From Galeopsis tetrahit (lineage: Eukaryota > Streptophyta > Magnoliopsida > Lamiales > Lamiaceae): a stretch of 64,000 bases of DNA. Position 1 is the stretch's first letter; each line of letters opens with the position of its first letter. Below are positions 45,801 to 57,972 of this stretch, piece after piece. Location of the stretch: positions 58,358,845 to 58,422,844 of the forward strand of contig OY776129.1 of assembly GCA_963675135.1 (NCBI GenBank), given 5' to 3'. A program made the position numbers and the translations under genes. The notes beneath the pieces are model-generated. The model saw only the letters and a program-made list of their open reading frames with translations. It was not told the origin of the DNA and made no database searches.

Positions 45801-46952
45801 ATATACATAAACAGCAATTAGCATACAATCAATTATACTATCAAATACTCATCTAAGATGATTTATGTTTGTGTAAATTACGTGGTATTTTATTCTTTAA
45901 AATTAAATCACAGCTATCGATCCTTCCGAATACTATCACACTTCATCTAACAAGTAAAATATTTTTCTTAACCAACTTTTGTCCAAGTTTTCAACAAACC
46001 CACAAAATATCTTAAATACATGAAAGAGAATATTGTGCAAGTAATTAATATCACAACCAATAGACGTATGCCATGCACAATAATATCTAATTGTCGTGTG
46101 TAAAGCGTATACCTATTTTGTTTTACGTAGTAGTATTTGTTAACAAAATAATTAAAAGTAATTCCACTAGCTACTTATAATTTTCTTCCTAATTAAACGA
46201 TTAAATTTTTGAAACCCATCAACTAAGTCTATTTTGTAATGTCACAACTCACACGTGTACGTTGCCAATTGCGGGTGTTAATTAATGTTGAGTGCGTACT
46301 AATTCCCTCATTTTAATTAATATATAGGGTTTATTGAAAAAAAAATATCACGACATTTTACCCTGTTTATCAATTACAATATATTCTTTTTTTCTTTGCA
46401 ATTTGATACACCACATTTTTAAGTTATGCAATTCGATGTATGTGTTTATTTTTCGGCAACACATGGATGATGTGTATACCGAAACTGCATTAAAGTTTTA
46501 CATAAATGTCCACGTAAATGTCATGACTAATCAATAAAATATCTTTTTATTTTAAAAAAGTTATTAAATTAAAAACAATATGCAGAATTTCACATTATTT
46601 TTTTTATGTACTGTGATTTGGAGGACCCAAATCTAAGTTTGGAGGAAAATGATAATAACTATATTGGTTTATGATTTTTTTTAAACAATTTTTTTAGTAT
46701 TATTTTTAGTTTAAAACGATTTTTTTAGTTAATTAAACATGTTTTAAAAATAAAAAAAATAAATTATTCACCATTCGTTGACATTAGTTTTGACAATCAC
46801 GTCATAATTTAATTATTGTCAGAAAATTGACAAATGCATTAAATTATAAAATATAAAAAGGTGATATATTAAATTGTAAAAGAAAAAAAAATGTTGTAAT
46901 TGATAAAAAAGGGTAAAGGTAATGATTTTTTTTTTCAATTATCCCTAATATA
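42860..46952. other. gene-free AT-rich region upstream of the DUF863 gene
   Basis: About 4 kb with AG/CT microsatellite-like stretches (42820-42920, 43072-43091), many A- and T-runs, and short open frames without domains. The probable DUF863 promoter lies in the first kilobase, but no clear core element was picked. TACTCCATCATC near 43845 and ACGGAGGGAGTA near 44158 may be degraded Stowaway ends. A CACTA-like pair near 45408 and 45589 is too weak to call. Confidence 0.5.
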
Positions 46953-49112
46953 TCTTTAATACATATATTTCACAGTCTCAAAATTGCCTACGTGGCTTCT
47001 TATTTTTTCTCTATTTTGAAATCCTGAATTTTGGTGAGTCAGTTTTTTTTTACAGTTTCTTTTTATTATTTATTTTAAAAGGCATTTGACAGTTTTTTTA
47101 AAATCTTTTATTTAGTTTTTTTTTCCTTTCATTTAACCATCATCTCCTTCTCAACCTCTGTTGCAAATTTCCGTCTTTATCTTCATGGTACATTCTTGCA
47201 GCCTTCTCTGCAAAAACTCTAACATACTCAATTTTTCACTCTGTGCTCTAATATACTCAATTTATTTCCTAATTTAAGTTTTTTTTTTTTTATTTATTTC
47301 AAGTTGCTATAATATGTGAATTGTGAGTTTCTTGAATAATTGAGAAATTGCTCCACTCATCTGAAGAATTTTATTTTTTTACAGGATCTTTATTAAAAAT
47401 ATGTGGTTTATAGAGGATTGTCTTGATCCATCCCGTTGAAAGAAAGTCGAGGGCACATCCTATATGCTTTGTTGATTTAATCTTATGCAGGTAGCATAGG
47501 ATTGATAAAAACTGTTATTCATTCGTCTGTTTTCTTAAAAAAAAAAAACTTTCATGTTACCTTTACTTTATTTGATGGGTTTACCCAATTTTCACACATG
47601 AAGTTTTATTAAGAATATGTGGTTTGTGTTTGCGCCAGGAAAATTGAAATCTGGATTATATCATAATTTTTTTTTTTCAAATCCTTAATATATGACTAAT
47701 TTTTTATATATAATTAAATACTTTTTTTTTCTCAATAATAACAGTTTTCTCAGTATGCGGTCAATCGTCTATTGAGACGCACGAAACTTGATCAGAATTT
47801 ATAATGAAGACTTATCCCGTGGAGGGTCCACACGAAACTTAATCAGAATTTCTAATCAAGACTTAGTCCGTCGAGGGTTGTCATCACACAATTCAGAAAT
47901 TGTTCCAATCATTTTGAAGTTTTATTAAGAATACTTGGTGTTGACGTCAAATTCTGGACCATTGAGAACTGGGTTACCAGTTATATATATATACATGTAA
48001 GTTATTCCTACTTAATGTACAATTTTTTAAATGATATATAATTAAATACTCCATTGTTTAAAATTTTATATTTAGTTTTCTTCTCCTTTCATTTAACCCC
48101 CATTTCCTTCTCAATCAAATTTCCGTCTTTATTTCATGGCAACCTTCTCTACAAAAACTCTAACATCCTCAATTTTTCACTCTGTGTTCACGTCATTTTC
48201 TAATTTAAGTTTTTTTATTTTTAATTTCAAGTTGTGGATTTTTAAATTTTTTTTCACTGTACTTTTTTACTTTATTTAATGGGTTTGCCCATGACATTTG
48301 AGAAATTGCTCCAATCATTTGAAGTTTTATTAAGAATACGTGATTTGTGTTTGCGTCAAAAACTGGGTTACATCATAATTTTTTTTACCATTAATATATA
48401 ACTAATTTTGATATATAAAATACTCCATCATTACAGTTTTCTCAGCACGAAACTTTGATCAAGAATTTATAATCAAAACTTAGCCCGTCGAGTCGATCAC
48501 ATCAGAAGCTTTGTTTGTTGATCCATCACGTTGAAGGAATATTAATATTGACGAATATTGGATATATAACTTGACGCTCAGATTCAATTGTTGGCCAAAA
48601 TGGGGTTTGCACAATTTTTTAAACAACAATAACGTAATTTTTTTTGTATATTTTTTTAAATAGTATAATTTTTTTGTTTTAAATATAGATGTATCAATCC
48701 AACTCCTACTAATTTGTAGAGAATATTAATATATATATATATATTTGTTTTTAGTGCCATATGCCATTGTATATATATATATTTGTTAAAAATGAATTGT
48801 GAACCAACATAAATACTCCGGTGGGTAAACATGACATGACAGTATGAAAAGAAAAATGATGTCTACTCATTCTCTTTCTCTCTCTCAACTCCAATCTTTT
48901 TATTTCAACTCAGCATACAACTCTAAAAATGATGATATGGTGTCGGTTTATAAATTCATTTTGTTTTCTCATAATTTATGCATATTTTTGTGAAGTTCTA
49001 CATTATGTCAATCCAACCCTCAATACTCGATCATATCATTAATTGCTATTTCCGCATTGTACATAGATGGAAGAAATAATTATTCCCGCGTAGTACGCGG
49101 GTCGTGCCCTAG
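46953..49112 (+). mobile_element. non-autonomous Helitron
   Basis: The 5' end starts TCTTTAATACATATATTTCA preceded by A (46952), and the subterminal AATTGCCTACGTGGC is typical of plant Helitrons. The 3' end is a GC hairpin (CCCGCG 49085-49090, loop TAGTA, CGCGGG 49096-49101) seven bases before the terminal CTAG (49109-49112), which is followed by T. No Rep/helicase is present. The interior contains a degenerate direct duplication of several hundred bp (about 47,060-47,800 versus 48,040-48,560) with repeated phrases such as GAAGTTTTATTAAGAATA. Confidence 0.82.
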
Positions 49113-49461
49113 TATTGTATATATATTATACTCCCCTGCGAGTTCACAAATACTCACCAACAACTTTATTCACAAAACTAGATTCGGTAAATAAAAGAAG
49201 GGGAGTATCAAATTATCAAGACAAAGTTTTCAAAAGATAAAAGAAAATATTGTACGGATCGAACAATTTCATATATGAGAAGAGTTTTTTAAATTATATA
49301 TATATATATATATATTATAATATAATATGTGAACTCTAAATTACTCCTATGTTTAAAAACAAAATATAATTAAAAATACTATAGTAAAACTTTGTCTCAT
49401 GTATGAAATCGAATTACATGTAATTCACTCAAATCAGATATATATATTACTATATTCGGAA

Positions 49462-50178
49462 CTAGTGCAAAACCCATGAATTTCGTGGGGATTGTAAAAA
49501 AATTATAAAAGAAAATGAGAAAAAGAATCGAGAAAAAAAAAGAGGGAGAGAGAAATTTGTATAAAAAAATTTAGGAGATCGAGAGAATAGAAAGAGAGGG
49601 GAGAGAGAAAAATTGAAAAAAACTGTATTGAAAAAAAAAAGTAAAATAAAATATTGAGAAGACCTAAAAAAAAATGGGAGAGAGAAGAATTGAACAAAAC
49701 TGTAAAATAAAATAATTGTAAATTATGAGAAAATTAGAATAGAAAAGTGAGATGCCAGGAGATAAAAGATTTAGAAATACTCCCTCCAATTTTTAATAAG
49801 TGTCATTTTAACTTTTTTTCAACAAATTAAGATTATAAATAGTGGTCTATCTTACCCTTAATTAATTATACTAATTTTAATATATAAATTTTGTTTGATA
49901 AAGAATGTGGTCAAGAATGTAGCTAGTTTTTGTGGAATTTATTTATGGAAAATATTTATGGTAAATGAATAAGGGTAGAATAGGTAAAATTAAAGAAAAA
50001 ACCCTAGAATGACACTTATTTTAAAATTAGTTAAAAAATTAAAGTAACACTTGTTAAAAAAAAAAAAAAGAGTAGTATATAAGGGTAGATGTGAAAGAAT
50101 AAGTATGGAACATAAATTATTTCAAACATTCTATTCTACATGTCATTTTTTACTCTTTTTCTATTTTTTTTATATAGA
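49462..50178 (-). mobile_element. possible second Helitron, minus orientation
   Basis: On the minus strand a palindrome (CCCACGAA / TTCATGGG) lies a few bases before CTAG at 49462-49465, followed by T. At the other end, minus-strand TCTATATAAAA starts at 50178 after A. Both ends fit Helitron rules, but the left palindrome has a minimal loop and the right end has no further support. Confidence 0.45.
49780..50072. mobile_element. Stowaway-like MITE
   Basis: The left end CTCCCTCCAATTTTTAATAA and the reverse complement of the right end share AATAAGTGTCATTTTAA-like words (AACAAGTGTTACTTTAA). TA flanks both sides. It lies within the candidate minus Helitron. Confidence 0.5.
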
Positions 50179-50820
50179 TTAATTCTTATATCCGAATTAA
50201 CTTTGTTAAACTAATTATTTAATCACCACGGCAAATTTTGTTTTGATATGAACATACAATAGCAATATATCCACTATATATATTTATTACATCCTCTAAT
50301 TTGGATATTGAATCTTTCATCTACCCAATTAAGCTAATTTGTTTTCTTTTAAAGCGCTACAAGATGAGTACAAATTAAAATTAATTGATAAAAATACACA
50401 AGATCTTCAATCCACGTCGAATCAAATTAGAAGTGTTATTTTATGCCAATAATGAAGAAAGTGGAGAGAAAAGTGTCATTTGCCCACACATACAAATTAT
50501 GTCTACATTCTCATACGAGGCAACACCTCTATTTTGTGCCAAAAAAAATCAAAAATAAAGATCCACTAAAAACTCGATAATTATGAATAGAAACCGAAGA
50601 AAAAAAATATCATGAAGAAAAACCGCAATTGGCGTGAAAATAAACAGAAACATCAATAGAACTATAACAAACTAAAAGAATAATAAAATTAAAAGGAACA
50701 AAAACAAGAAGTCTAACAATAAATTAGGACCTTAAAAAAAAGTAATCGAATCGGTCTACCAGGCCTTTTGAAAAGATCGAAATATTGGTTCAAAGTTAAA
50801 CTATAATACCAAATAATAAA

Positions 50821-51058
50821 GGGTTGGTCTACTATGGACTCGAGTGCATGTTGTGCACCCTAGTCCATGTTGCACTTTTCAGTTTTACTTACTTACACTT
50901 TTTGGTAAATGGTGTTGCACTTTTCAATTATTAAACTGTATAATAATATTTTTAGTAATAATTGAAAAGTGCAACACCATTTATCAAAAAGTGTAAGTCA
51001 GTAAAATTGAAAAGTGTAACATGGACTAGAGTGCACAACATGCACTCGAGGAGTGCAT
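50821..51058. mobile_element. foldback Mutator-type MITE, copy 1
   Basis: About 238 bp. The left arm from GGGTTGGTCTACTATG through CTCGAGTGCATGTTGTGCAC pairs with the right arm; the arms carry TTGCACTTTTCA and CTTACACTTTTT. The flanks share AATAATAAA (50812-50820 and 51060-51068), which may be the 9-bp duplication, but the last ~10 bases of the right arm do not match the left end. Confidence 0.65.
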
Positions 51059-51068
51059 AAATAATAAA

Positions 51069-51395
51069 ATGTAGCTAAATTTCCTAGAAAGAAATAGAGA
51101 AAAGGGAGAGAAATAAAAAGGTGTTAGTGTGGTGGAAAATTAATTTTAAAATTAAGCTAAATTTCCCATTAAAAAAAAATTATAAAAAAGAAGAAATAAA
51201 TAGAGACAGCGGTGGCGGAAATTAATTTTAAAATTAAGCTAAATTTCCTAGAAATAAATAGAGAAAGAGAGAAAAATTATGGTGATACTTATTACTTAGC
51301 TTACTATGTTGCCACTAGGTAGGTCAGAGCCTGATAATGTCAATAAACAACAACAAATATCTACTATTTCTTCATTCCCGGATCGCTAATTATTA
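51069..51395. other. AT-rich stretch with a local duplication
   Basis: TTAATTTTAAAATTAAGCTAAATTTCC-type text occurs twice (near 51139 and 51214), each near AGAAATAAATAGAGA words, a local tandem duplication of ~70 bp. No gene is seen. Confidence 0.5.
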
Positions 51396-51632
51396 CTCCC
51401 TCCGTCCGCCTATAAGTTTCACGTTACTTTTCGGGCACAAAAATTAAGAAAAATGATTAAATAATAGATATAGTACAATTAATGTGATTGAGAGAGGAGA
51501 GAGATAGAGAGAAAAAGTAAGATATAAAGTGAAGTGTAAGAAAAAGTACTTAAAAAAAAGGTATGAGAAGCTTATAGGCGGACGGACCAAAATGGTAAAA
51601 TGGAAAACTTATAGACGGACGGAGGGAGGGAG
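51396..51632. mobile_element. Stowaway-like MITE
   Basis: A 237-bp element with ends CTCCCTCCGTCCGCCTATAA and its inverted partner (TTATAGACGGACGGAGGGAG) and flanking TA (51394-51395 and 51633-51634). Confidence 0.85.
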
Positions 51633-53131
51633 TAGAAGTTAAAATTCATCAAGAATTGGGTTTATTGGAGAAATTTCAATAAACACCTATACCAAAAATA
51701 ATCGTAAATAAGAATTCATTCCAACATTTAAAAAAAAAATTGATGACTTATATGAAAAAAATAATATCAATAAATTATTATAACCATAAAAATGTGGGCA
51801 CGCTTCAAGAGATGTAGGGATTATTATTATATCTCCAAAATCAGCCGCATCTTTTAAATTTTATTATTATAGCTGGTGGGATATTATTATTACTATTATT
51901 CTTTTAAATTTTAATTAGGAAACACTCTAGAAATTGCAACAATTTTTTTTATTATTATTATTATTATTGATAAATACGGACGAAGTATTAAAAATATTTA
52001 TATTTCCTTATTGAGAACAGAATTGAGTTCCATTCAAATGTATAACTAGTAAAAAAAAAAAAATCAAACATAAAAGTCAAAATAGTATTATGCATATAGA
52101 ATATTTATTTTGAAATTGTTCAAACTTCTAATTTTGATTTATCTATTGAGACGATTTGCTGCGGGTCTTGTTCTTGATAGAGATGTATACTAAAATATTT
52201 GGAAGAAGTTATGGTCAACAAATTAAGTGTATTATAATATTATAATTTTTCTTGGTTTAATTTCTTGGTGCGATTCTATAGTCTTCAAATTCATGCACAA
52301 TCCCAATAAAAAGCACACTATATAATTTATATTAGTATTATCAATAATAATTAAAATTTAGAATAATGCATTTGTACGTCATTTGCCAAACGGCCAAACC
52401 CTTGTTCTATAATGTCTAAAACAATTTTATTTAATCTAAATAGGTGTAAAATTAATTAATTTATATTAATTTTTATAACACTTTCCTTCACCCGGATTAT
52501 TGAGAAGAAGGTCCAACAAATTGATTATTTAATATAAGTGAAGTTATTTTTAACGAGATTTTAATAAGTGAAGTTATTTTTAGTGAAATTTAAATACAGG
52601 ATGTGGACGAGTCTAAATTAACGATTTAAATACGGAGTATATATCATAAAAAAATTATATTTTATTTAAAAGTACAAAATTATAAATACACGTAAAATCA
52701 ATTCATTTATATTAATTTTTTTAACAATGTCGCTTTGAAAATCGAAATACGGAATATATCACATGTAATATCATTCCAATACTTAATAGTCTCTTTCTCT
52801 CGATTTCTCCATCTATAAAAGACGATGCCTTTTACTTTCTTCTAGTTTCGACAGTGCTTTTAACTTTCTTGTAGATATTTTTCAATATTGAATTTCTTCT
52901 AAAATTTTTTTTTGAGGGGAGAATTTCTTCTAAATTTGATATTGTTAAAAATTAAGGAATCAATTTTATGTTGTAAATCATTCTCCCCCAACGCAGGCCA
53001 TTATTAATACGAATGGAAAATATATCATAATACTCTACTTAGTTTTCATTACAACCCTACGACATGTTTTGTTTTCATATGGACTAACAATTAATTTAGT
53101 ATTGAGGATACAACAAAATTTTAGTATAATA
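51633..53131. other. AT-rich intergenic stretch
   Basis: About 1.5 kb with no gene, apart from the poly(T) mini-insertion at 52890-52934. AATAAGTGAAGTTATTTTTA is present twice near 52540 and 52565. Confidence 0.5.
52890..52934 (-). repeat. poly(T) mini-insertion with 14-bp direct repeats
   Basis: GAATTTCTTCTAAA at 52890-52903 and 52921-52934 surrounds ATTTTTTTTT plus GAGGGGA. Confidence 0.65.
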
Positions 53132-53140
53132 TATGTATAA

Positions 53141-53389
53141 GGTAAAGTCTAGTATGCACTCGAGTGCACGTTGTGCACCCTAGTCTAAAGAAAAGTGTAT
53201 GTTATTAAATGAAAAGTACAACACAATATTACTAAAAAGTGTAAGTCACTATGACTAAAAATATTATTATACAGTTTAATAATTGAAAAGTGCAACATCA
53301 TTTACCAAAAAGTGTAAGTCAGTAAAACTGAAAAGTGCAACATGGACTAGGGTGCACAACATGCACTCGAGTTCATAATAGACCAACCC
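53141..53389. mobile_element. foldback Mutator-type MITE, copy 2
   Basis: A 249-bp element with a perfect 9-bp duplication TATGTATAA (53132-53140 and 53390-53398). The inverted ends share CTCGAGTGCA and GTTGTGCACCCTAGT. The interior has the CACTTTTCA and CTTACACTTTT words and matches copy 1 at 50821. Confidence 0.88.
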
Positions 53390-53665
53390 TATGTATAAAT
53401 ATTAATCCAGCGTTTTTTTACTTGCAAAATTCAAACAATATTTTGAAAAGAGGGGTATATGAGTATATCCGCAAATGCACGCTAAATTTGTTCCAAAATT
53501 CACCCTCCAAATATCAATTATTCTGAATTATGCCTTTCTAGCTACTTAAATTCAAGATTTTATGTCACGGAAGTACCAGTACACGTTTAGAACTTGAGGC
53601 GGAAGATACTCCAAAAGAAGATGAAAAAATTTTGATGGTTGAATTCAGAATCGCGATATGTTTTA

Positions 53666-53955
53666 GCCCCTCCGTCCGTCTTTGAAAAGTTTTTATACTT
53701 TCTTTTTTAGTTTGTCGCTAAAATGTTTGCATACTTTTAAATGAAAACAATCATTACAATCTTCGCCCTCAAAATATATAAATATTTATCCTTCATACCA
53801 TTACTTTTGAAATCCATCATACACTCAATCAAAATATTTTATTTACTTTATATATAAAAAAATTACAAAATTACCCCACAACAATCTAGTCATTACACTT
53901 TTTTCTTAAATTTCGTGTTAAAAAAGCGCTGCAAGCTTTTCAGGTATGGATGGAG
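53666..53955. mobile_element. Stowaway-like MITE, diverged
   Basis: Ends GCCCCTCCGTCCGTCTTTGA and GCTTTTCAGGTATGGATGGAG, with flanking TA. The interior (CATCATACACTCAA and the TTACACTTTTTTCTTA word) matches the copy at 9457-9731. Confidence 0.65.
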
Positions 53956-54132
53956 TAATTCACCAAAAAAATTTATGATGGTTGGATTCATAATTTTGGG
54001 AGGTGGTTGAATTTAAAACCGTGATATTATTTTATTGATGACTAAATCTTGGTGTGAAGAGAATTGGCAACGAAGAAACAAAGAGGATGAGTGGGAATTT
54101 ATTTCTATGAAAACATAAAATAATATATTCAG

Positions 54133-55112
54133 GGGAAAATATCACTTTTGGTCACTCAACTTTACCACTTTTCACATTTGATCACCCACATTTCATCACT
54201 ATCAAAATTGGTCACTCACTTATTCGTTACTTTCAAAATTGGTCACTCACTTATTCTTTCTCTATCAATTTTGATGCTGCTGTTAGAGAATCCGTCATTT
54301 ACTAACGGAGAAAAGGTTTTGAGCGCACAAATTTAATAGGGATTGCCTGTAAACATGTTATTTCAGCTGTAGAAGATGAGATTTAACAGGATTCCCTGTA
54401 AACATGTTATTTGAGCTGAAATAGCACGTTTATAGGGATCCCTGTTAAATCCTATCTTCTCGAATGGTCCCATGATTTGAAAATGCCAATCATCTGATTT
54501 CATAGGAATGCATTCAGCTGCTTCTTTTTTTTTTGTAGTGTCAACTTGATTCTAGGGCATATTGCATCATCCCATTTTTCTCCAGCATCTCTATTCACTT
54601 GCAGTCTCACCATGATAATGGAAGAATGAGTGAGTTGGAGCTCTCACACATGTTATTGGTTAAAATATCACACTTTGAAAAAGCATTGAAGTATCCTCTG
54701 GACACTGGGAAGGATTTCTCTTTACAAAAGTCAGTCATATGCTTTTTCATCTAAGTCATTGCTTGAAGCTTTGAATTTGAATTCTAGTTGCTCTAGCAGC
54801 GGCCCACAATGTCTTTCTTAACCACACATCCAGTAATATTAATTGAAGATAAATTCAGTAAAATAAAAATAAAATAAAATTGAGAGTTAGGAATTAAAAT
54901 AGGGAAAATAAAATTTGTGCGCTCAAAACCTTTTCTCCGTTAGTAAATGACGAATTCTCTAACAGCAGCATCAAAATTGATAGAGAAAGAATAAGTGAGT
55001 GACCAATTTTGACAGTGACGAATAAGTGAGTGACCAATTTTGATAGTGATGAAATGTGGGTGATCAAATGTGAAAAGTGGTAAAGTTGAGTGACCAAAAG
55101 TGATATTTTCCC
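54133..55112. mobile_element. Mutator-like element with ~200-bp inverted repeats
   Basis: A 980-bp element flanked by the perfect 9-bp duplication TATATTCAG (54124-54132 and 55113-55121). Its inverted repeats are about 200 bp (54133-54335 and 54900-55112) and about 97% identical; they start GGGAAAATATCAC. The middle part carries a MuDR transposase relic on the minus strand, so it is a deletion derivative of an autonomous element. Confidence 0.93.
54430..54760 (-). pseudogene. MuDR-type transposase relic
   Basis: Minus-strand text contains YFNAFSKCDILTNNMCESSN, then, after a gap, RLQVNRDAGEKWDDAICPRI, then EAAECIPMKSDDWHFQI. These are the motifs that precede the SWIM zinc finger in plant mudrA transposases (SKCD...ESFN, GEKW, CP). 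A frameshift in the A-run near 54525-54533 and missing sequence after the ESSN motif show that it is broken. Confidence 0.78.
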
Positions 55113-55121
55113 TATATTCAG

Positions 55122-56471
55122 CATAAAATTACTGAAATTGATCGATATTTTTCCAAGAAAAAAAAAGATTGGCCTATCTATGTTGAACTAGTAATTAAGA
55201 AATTAATAAAGTATTTCAACAATCCAAATTTAAATAAGTTTGGTCTAATAAGACTCATAATTAATTTGTGCTTTTATTGGACAATTGACACTTTGTACAA
55301 CTGCTGGTGTTTTATTTGATGTTATATGGTTTTTGACCTTTTTATGGAAATACGTGACAAATTATGTTCACCTAAATATACATTTGATATGACAAATTGG
55401 CAGAATCACTACAATCTAAAACAGTTCAACTTTCTCATCAAATATGGACATCATACCCGTTTTCAATTATTCGTTTTTTTTTTTTTTTAATATAAGAAAA
55501 TTACAACTATTATGTGAATTCACATGCTACATCAATCTCGTTATTTGTATAAAACAGGGTAGTAAGAACTTGTGTTATCCCTTGTAAGAAATTACATTCA
55601 AAGTAACATATTTGTTTGTTCAAACATGGAATTAAATTTTAGGTTAATCCTGCCCTATTCGGAAAATGGGAAATTTTGGCCAAGTAAATTCCGACTTCTA
55701 ATGCTAATGATTTTATCGAATGGGACCTAAAGTATTGAAATAATTCAAGTCCTGATTTTAATTTCATTTAAACTTATATCCATATTTATACTGGTCGATA
55801 CTATATCAAACCCCATAAAATTTTACAATTACTTATTGATTTTCTTGATTTCATCAAAAAAAAAAAAAAAAAAACGTGAATAAACACACAGAGAGTAATG
55901 TAAGCAACCCAATAAAATATTAAAAATACAAGTTGATGAATATTTCTTGTCACATCACTATCCATCTTAGAAAACTTTTATAAAATTTAACTTAAAAAAA
56001 CAATCAAATTGTACCCAACAATCAAATTAAATGACCCAAACCATCGTTGTCAAACAGAGTTATCTTCTTCGCATCTTCATTATCAACTCTATTTTTTTTA
56101 TTTTTCTAAATTATTTAATTTGTTGATATAGATGACCATAAAGTAGTCCATACGTATAATCATTTTAAAAATAATATTATTCACATTACTCTATCTTTAT
56201 TTGAATTACACTTGTGTGCACTCAATTATATGATGTAATTAAATTATAATTTTAATTTAGTTATAATATGTTAGATTAAAAATTCAATTGTACTATTAAA
56301 AATATATAAAAATCAATTAAAATTCAGAAATCTTGTCTTTAATAAGAAGCTTTGGCGGGATATCACAGATTAGATAGTGATTATACATTTTTAAATGAGT
56401 TTGGTTAACTCGTTTCTGGGCTTGTTGCTTTCTATTTTCTCATGGGTAAAGCCAGCTGTCACTCTCACCTA
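55122..56471. other. AT-rich intergenic stretch
   Basis: 1.35 kb with A- and T-runs (55472-55487, 55856-55874) and no gene or complete element seen. Confidence 0.5.
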
Positions 56472-56512
56472 TTAATCACAAATCTTTTTTTTTTTTTTTA
56501 ATCACAAATCTT
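56472..56512 (-). repeat. poly(T) mini-insertion with 15-bp direct repeats
   Basis: TTAATCACAAATCTT at 56472-56486 and 56498-56512, separated by T only. Confidence 0.7.
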
Positions 56513-57718
56513 AAACCTTAGGGCTACCTGAGTGGGTTGCTACCTAGTCAATCAAACTTTAATTAATCTACATTTTTTTTAAAAAATCTCTCTTAAATCT
56601 TTTATTTTAAATATATGAATGCTTAATTTGAAGTGGATCCCACAACCTCTCTTGTCATTTTCATGGAAAATGTCTAACCTTTCTAGCCAGTGGAAGATTT
56701 TGCAAACTTGGTGTTCAAGGGCCCCTCAGGAAATGCAAGTTTCTTTAATTTTTTTAATTTTATCTAGAAGTTGGATAATTGGGAAAAAATCATTTTTTTT
56801 TCCATTTAAAGACGAGAAAATGCATCTTATGAAAAAGTTTATCTTTTTTTTTTTTTTAACTAGAAAAGGTTAATCTAAAATTGAGTAGTATACCCTAAAT
56901 AAGTAAATAGTATTCAATTTAGGAGACATAAAAATCTTGTAAATTAACCATGGGGTCCTTTTAGATTCCAGAGGGTCTTCTGCTTTATTATTTCTTTAAA
57001 ATCATTATGGTGTTTTGACGAGGAAAAGAAAAATACTACTACTCGATATACTTTACCATTATTACAAAACTGAACATTCGGCTAGTTGGCATTACATTAC
57101 AATTTTCTTTTTTAAAATTATATACTGTGAAATTAACCAAACTTATTTAATCACCTGGCACGGTTGAGATTGATCAATTAATTAGTATATTTAAAAAAAA
57201 TAACAATTTGGGCAATGAATAAGTGTGTATGAAAGAAAGATTGATAGATTTTGGGTAAAACCATCGTGTTTAGATTCACGTGAATTTTTTCTTCTTCAAG
57301 TATTTAGTACACAAAGTGTTATTAATTTTGTTAATTGTTATTTCAAAACCACTAAACAACAATACTTTAAAAAAAATATCAGGTAAATCCAGTTCACATA
57401 AATTCTCACATACAAAAAAGTATGTCCGGTAAAAATGAAGTCACTTCCACCAAAATAAATGGATAAGGATGATTATAGAGATATTGAAATAGTTTCTTCC
57501 AAAAAAAACATATATATACATATATAGATATAGATATTTTTAAATAATGGCAACTTTTTTTTTTTTTTTGAAAAAAAAAATCATGTGACCTTTCTATAAA
57601 TCGGCCCATTTCCATTTCTGGATCCATTGGGTCTTATTTATTGGACCGTATAAAGTGACCCAATCCATTTAACATTTCTAATAATATTAGGCCACGGCTA
57701 AATGCCCCCAATTATTAG
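56513..57718. other. AT-rich intergenic stretch
   Basis: 1.2 kb. A small open frame at 56619-56873 (with WKMSNLSSQWKILQTWCSRA) has no known domain and no splicing signal pattern. No gene called. Confidence 0.5.
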
Positions 57719-57720
57719 TA

Positions 57721-57972
57721 CTCCCTCCATCCATGAAATGTAGTCTCATAGTAGTGGGGCACATGTTTTAAGAAAAATGTAGATAAAGTAAATAAAGTAA
57801 GGGTATTGTGGGGTCCATTGTGAATAAAATGATTGTTTGTGAAAAAAGTTGATGGCAATTTGAGTAATTAAGTGATGGTTGAAGGGTGATAATTTTTATA
57901 AAGGGTATGAGACTATATTTTGTGGACAAAGAAAATAGGGCAAATGGGACTAATTTTCATGGACGGAGGGAG
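57721..57972. mobile_element. Stowaway-like MITE
   Basis: A 252-bp element with ends CTCCCTCCATCCATGAAATG and CATGGACGGAGGGAG and flanking TA (57719-57720 and 57973-57974). Confidence 0.82.
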
